Positions 60,316 to 64,000 of a stretch of DNA of 64,000 nucleotides are shown here, piece after piece. Numbering within the stretch: the stretch's first letter is position 1; every line of letters starts with the position of its first letter. Origin of the DNA: Apricaphanius iberus (taxonomy: Eukaryota > Chordata > Actinopteri > Cyprinodontiformes > Aphaniidae). Below the pieces are notes generated by a model that saw nothing but the letters and a program-made list of their open reading frames with translations, searched no databases and had not been told where the DNA came from. The position numbers were made by a program, and so were the translations under genes. The stretch lies in assembly GCA_028564705.1 (NCBI GenBank), contig JAPXFQ010000203.1, positions 2,542,001 through 2,606,000 of the forward strand, in the 5' to 3' direction.

Positions 60316-61383
60316 TAGAGCTGCACGATTATGACCAAAATAATAATCACGATTATTTTGATCAATATCGTAATCATGATTATTAATCACAATTATTCAT
60401 CCAGTCTTGTAAAATATCTATTTTTATTGCAAAAAAGAAAATAATGCGAAAAAGAAACCCAACCTGAAAACAAACTCCAAGACTTTTATAAGTACAAACT
60501 AAATATGTTATTTCAGAGTGCAATCTAAAAGTGCAACTTAATGGAAACAAATACAGCTTATACAGAAAAGGCCTAGGACATTCCCTGCATCCGAATCCTT
60601 AGTATGTACTACATGCTACGTAGCAAATACTACTTGCCTGTTGATGTAGTAAATACTGCGTAGCAAACGAGCGAGTAGTAGGTATGAAATCAGACGTATT
60701 GTAATAAAGCTTTTTTGAAAAAATAAGAAATCAGACCTATTGCTCCACCATTTTGCGTGTCTGTTGACCCGGATGTTTATGTTACATTCACCTGTGGTCC
60801 TGCCAACCACTAGCGATTATTTTGTGTGGAATAACTTAATTTAAATGTTTAATCAGCTGTTAAAAACATTCACAGTAATCAGTAACATCGCTACATGTAC
60901 ATTTATACGCCGTAATTGAAGCAGTGTCAATGGTTGTCTGTAGCCAATTTTAGCTAGGTCGCTCTTCTACGATTTCGGGGCTTCCGCTGCATTGTGGGAT
61001 AGCATAGCGTCCACCGGCTGCTTACTGTGGCGGTACTACACATCCAGGAACTTTATGCCTACTTGTCAGATCCATACTGGAGATTCGGATCTAATACATC
61101 GCTCGCATACTGCTTTTCACCTGCTACGTTGTCGACGTATTCAGATGCAGCCATTGAGTGCTGAGTGGCGTAGGTGTGATTTTTATTTGGGCAGCTTAAT
61201 GAAGCTTTAGCCATGCGTTTGCCCCCTGGTGGTTGGCAGACTATTGGTGTTGCCAGTGTATGATAAAGAGGCACGCAGTGAAGCTCGCATTTTGAATGTA
61301 AATATCGTTGACGATCAGGTTCATTTATTTGTGGCCACCAAAATCATGATCACGCTCAAAATCCGATTAATTGTGCAACCCTA
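60316..61383. mobile_element. hAT element with intact 8-bp target duplication (GTATCCGG)
   Basis: GTATCCGG occurs exactly at 60308-60315 and 61384-61391. The 16-bp ends TAGAGCTGCACGATTA and the inverse of TAATTGTGCAACCCTA agree at 13 positions. hAT elements make 8-bp duplications. No transposase frame, so non-autonomous. It contains a second element at 60589-61090. Confidence 0.88.
60589..61090. mobile_element. Second transposon nested in the hAT element
   Basis: The left ATCCGAATCCTTAGTATG and right CATACTGGAGATTCGGAT are inverted repeats (about 502 bp apart, three mismatches). The hAT-specific sequence lies outside on both sides. A target duplication was not identified. Confidence 0.6.
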
Positions 61384-64000
61384 GTATCCGGGCATGTTGC
61401 CGTGCAGGGTTGTGCAGAAACCGCTAGACGGAAGAGTCCATGGTAAACAGACTGAAATAGCTCTATTATGCCAATTGAAGCCTCACTCTTCAAGTTTTTT
61501 TGCGAGCCACACCACAAGGTGGCTGTCCTTTACAGTCCCAGTGAACTATCTGGTGATCTGATCATCAGCTCTTACTGCCAGAAGCTCACCAGACATCTGC
61601 CACACTTCGGTTTGCCCTCTCAGCCGATACAGTTTACAAATCCTAGATGAACTCCACATGTTCATTTGCATTTTAAATACTGTTGCTAGCCGGGGTTCAG
61701 TGCACATTCCACACATCATCATGACATCACTCTCTATTGTGGCAAGGCGTGATCTTCATTCGTTGAGGCAATATTGTGGTAATATTACTTTCAAGCTTGG
61801 GGGCACAAATGCCGCAATATTCTTGTCTCTCCATACCACCACTGCTCATTCAAGGGACACGCTGTACCAGCAATATTACTTTAATGTGCTGCACATGTTT
61901 CAAAAAGCATGGTGTGTTTTTTAAAACAGGATTATGTAAATTAACTATTTTATTTTCTGTCTGTTTGTTCTCTATGTTAAAGATTTAACTTACCTGTTGC
62001 CATAGTTACAACTTTGTAGGTATCCATACCTTGAAAAGCATTTGTTTGCAAAACAGCCTGGTACATTACTACCACCTTGTGCTTGCCATCTTGTGTCTCT
62101 TTCACGCATGGTTGTGTAATATAGACCATATATTTTACCACAATATTTTGTGATTATTGTTTTCGGTAATGATTAAATGAGATATGATATTAATCTATAT
62201 TAGGACCAGAGCCAACAAAGTATATGTGACAGATTCAAAAGGAGGAGTTCATGTTTTAGATTCTTACTTTAGCTTTGCGATTTTTAAAAGGCTTTCTACG
62301 GTTTCCCAATCATGTTTTCCCAAACATGTTTCATACCAGACAGGCTGATAGCTCTAAAAGTTCAGCCTTTCTGTTATTTCCTGAACATCTTGCGCTATCT
62401 CTCTGGCTAACTTAACCACAGATCTGTCTTTGAACATTTCTTTTTTTTTAAATAGCTCCTTACATTTCATTTGATTCAGTTGTCCAGCAAATTTCAAATT
62501 GAATAAAAAAACTTTGCACGCTGCAAGATGGCTCAGTTGAAGGCCCCAAGTTCCATTCCTGGCCTGAAGTCTTTCTGCTTGGAAGTTGCATGTTTTCACA
62601 ATTCATGTGCAAGGTCTTTTCCAGTACTCAAAATTCCTCACACAGCCCAGAAACCTGCATTTTAAGTTAACCGTTCTCTTGAAATTACACTTTAGAGTGA
62701 GTGTGTGGGGGGATTCTTGTTTATTCAGTGTGTCTCCGTATTGCCTTGCAATAGAGTGTTGACTTGTCCAGGGTGTACACACCTTTCCCCGCGACCGCGC
62801 AAGGATATAGCGGGTATCGAGGATGCATGTATAGATGGAAACCTTCCCCGATGCTATTTCATAAAACTGTGCTTAAAGTGCAATCAATCAGCATAATTTG
62901 CAGTAGCTACAAATCTGATTACAATTTCTTCCTAATGGTAGCCAATAACCAGTTTATCCTTATGTTTGCTTCCTATATTTTGATACTGGTGCAAATTTCT
63001 TATAGGTTTTTATTTTTCATTTTTTATTAAAGCATAATGGAGTTTAAGTGCTCTAAGGACCTGTTAGCCTTCAAAAGACACATTGGCTCGTCTTTGAAGT
63101 CCTGTCTCCTCAAAACTTGGCTAGAACTCTCATAGACCGGGGGGGTTCATTATTTAAAGGCGGGAAATGGAGACTAAATGCAAGAAGGGGATGCATTTAA
63201 TCCTAGTGAAAAGCCCAAAAGAAAAGAAGATTTGCATTTTCAAAAGGAGGACTGATATCCTCAAAGATAAAAGGAGTTTTGTCCTCTCAGCTCCTCTCAG
63301 TATTCTAGACAATACAACACGCCTCTGGCCACCTGCTCCGACTCGTCCGCTGACGACACCCATAATGAATCCCTGTGACAAATGTCCTCTTTACATACTC
63401 CTCGAGTCACTCTACTGTCACCAGTGCAGCTCAGTTCACCTTTGCACATTCTTAGATCCCACCCTGCCTCGTCCCCTAACCCCTCCCTCGTCACACCGGA
63501 GAATATCTGGAACGAATTCATACGCTGAAGTCCTTGACAGTCCTCAGCTCTGCATAATGTTCGGAGAGCGGAGGAATGTCGTGGTGAGTCAGAGGGATGA
63601 AGTCCTGACCTATAATTATTCCCTCGTTGGTCCCTGAAATGGTGGGGTCAGGTCTGGACAGCTGGGGCAACATCCTGTGGAGGCTCTCTGTAACGGGCAT
63701 GCTGTCACACAGCAAAATTAGCTCCTTTGTGGATCTGGCCCTGTCTCCGCTGATGGATGGGGAAAGAGAGGCGTCAGAGAGAGGACTAATGGTTCAGGAC
63801 GCGGTCTACAGTTGTGACAATCTGCATAAATTATCCAAAGGGATCACTTGCCAGTGTAAATGTCGGAGTTTTATATATATTCTGTCACCAGTGCGGTTTG
63901 GCTCCATGGGTCTCGTCATTAAAAATTCAAATAAAATTATTTCATTGTGGACTCCACAAGACTTTAGTCATGCTATGCTGAACAAAATGATGCACTGGTG

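Larger units (their letters stand above)
55186..64000 (+). other. anos1: anos1 intron 1 (open to the right)
   Basis: From the GTAACG donor to the window end no second anosmin exon (the WCQNHKQCSKC region) was recognised, so intron 1 exceeds 8.8 kb. It holds hAT-like elements at 55922-56453, 57924-58333 and 60308-61391. The other long stretches (56460-57920, 58340-60300 and 61392-64000) show no gene, RNA gene or recognisable repeat beyond short homopolymers. Confidence 0.75.

Noticed and set aside
63167..63637. 156-codon plus-strand open frame near the window end
   Set aside because: No recognised domain, no splice-site or start support, and compositionally like flanking intron; probably chance within anos1 intron 1.

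Overview
This window is vertebrate genomic DNA, almost certainly from a teleost fish. It has split genes with GT-AG introns, no operons, AT-rich spacers, (TA)n, (GA)n and (GT)n microsatellites, and a transposon mix typical of bony fish: Tc1-like elements, hAT, PIF/Harbinger-like and TTAA-type (Kolobok-like) DNA transposons, and a LINE related to R2-type elements. I cannot name the species.

Two protein-coding genes can be supported, both cut by the window. On the minus strand, positions 845-10226 hold eleven coding exons of tbl1x (transducin beta-like 1, the LisH/WD40 exchange factor of the NCoR/SMRT corepressor complex), from the initiator ATG to about residue 416. The last ~100 residues lie beyond the left edge. 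Its 5' UTR continues at 10227-10274. A possible non-coding exon lies at 20415-20489, and a CpG-rich presumed promoter and first exon at about 30596-30990. On the plus strand, 55003-55185 is coding exon 1 of anos1 (anosmin-1, formerly KAL1), with a CpG-rich, CAG-rich 5' leader just upstream. The rest of the window is its first intron. The two genes are head to head, about 24 kb apart, the same relative orientation as human TBL1X and ANOS1 at Xp22.3.

Layout: 1-10.3 kb is the tbl1x coding region, with introns holding two Tc1-like remnants, a 0.5-kb TIR element, a perfect 28-bp hairpin and a long-arm foldback element. 10.3-30.6 kb is tbl1x 5' intron, holding an inverted second copy of the 0.5-kb element, a Harbinger-like element with a decayed MADF domain, a 47-bp palindrome and a decayed Tc1 copy. 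31-54.7 kb is intergenic and transposon-rich: three TTAA-flanked elements, a broken R2-type LINE, several Tc1-like copies, a nested transposon stack at 45.1-48.0 kb and a small hAT. 55.2-64 kb is anos1 intron 1, with a hAT element that has an intact 8-bp target duplication and a second element inside it.

No bacterial-type system, CRISPR array, rRNA or intact tRNA gene was seen. The most informative structures are the transposon stack, the inverted repeat pairs around and within tbl1x, and the conserved divergent gene pair. All coordinates were read by eye; splice sites were placed by GT-AG rule and by continuity with the known TBL1X protein.
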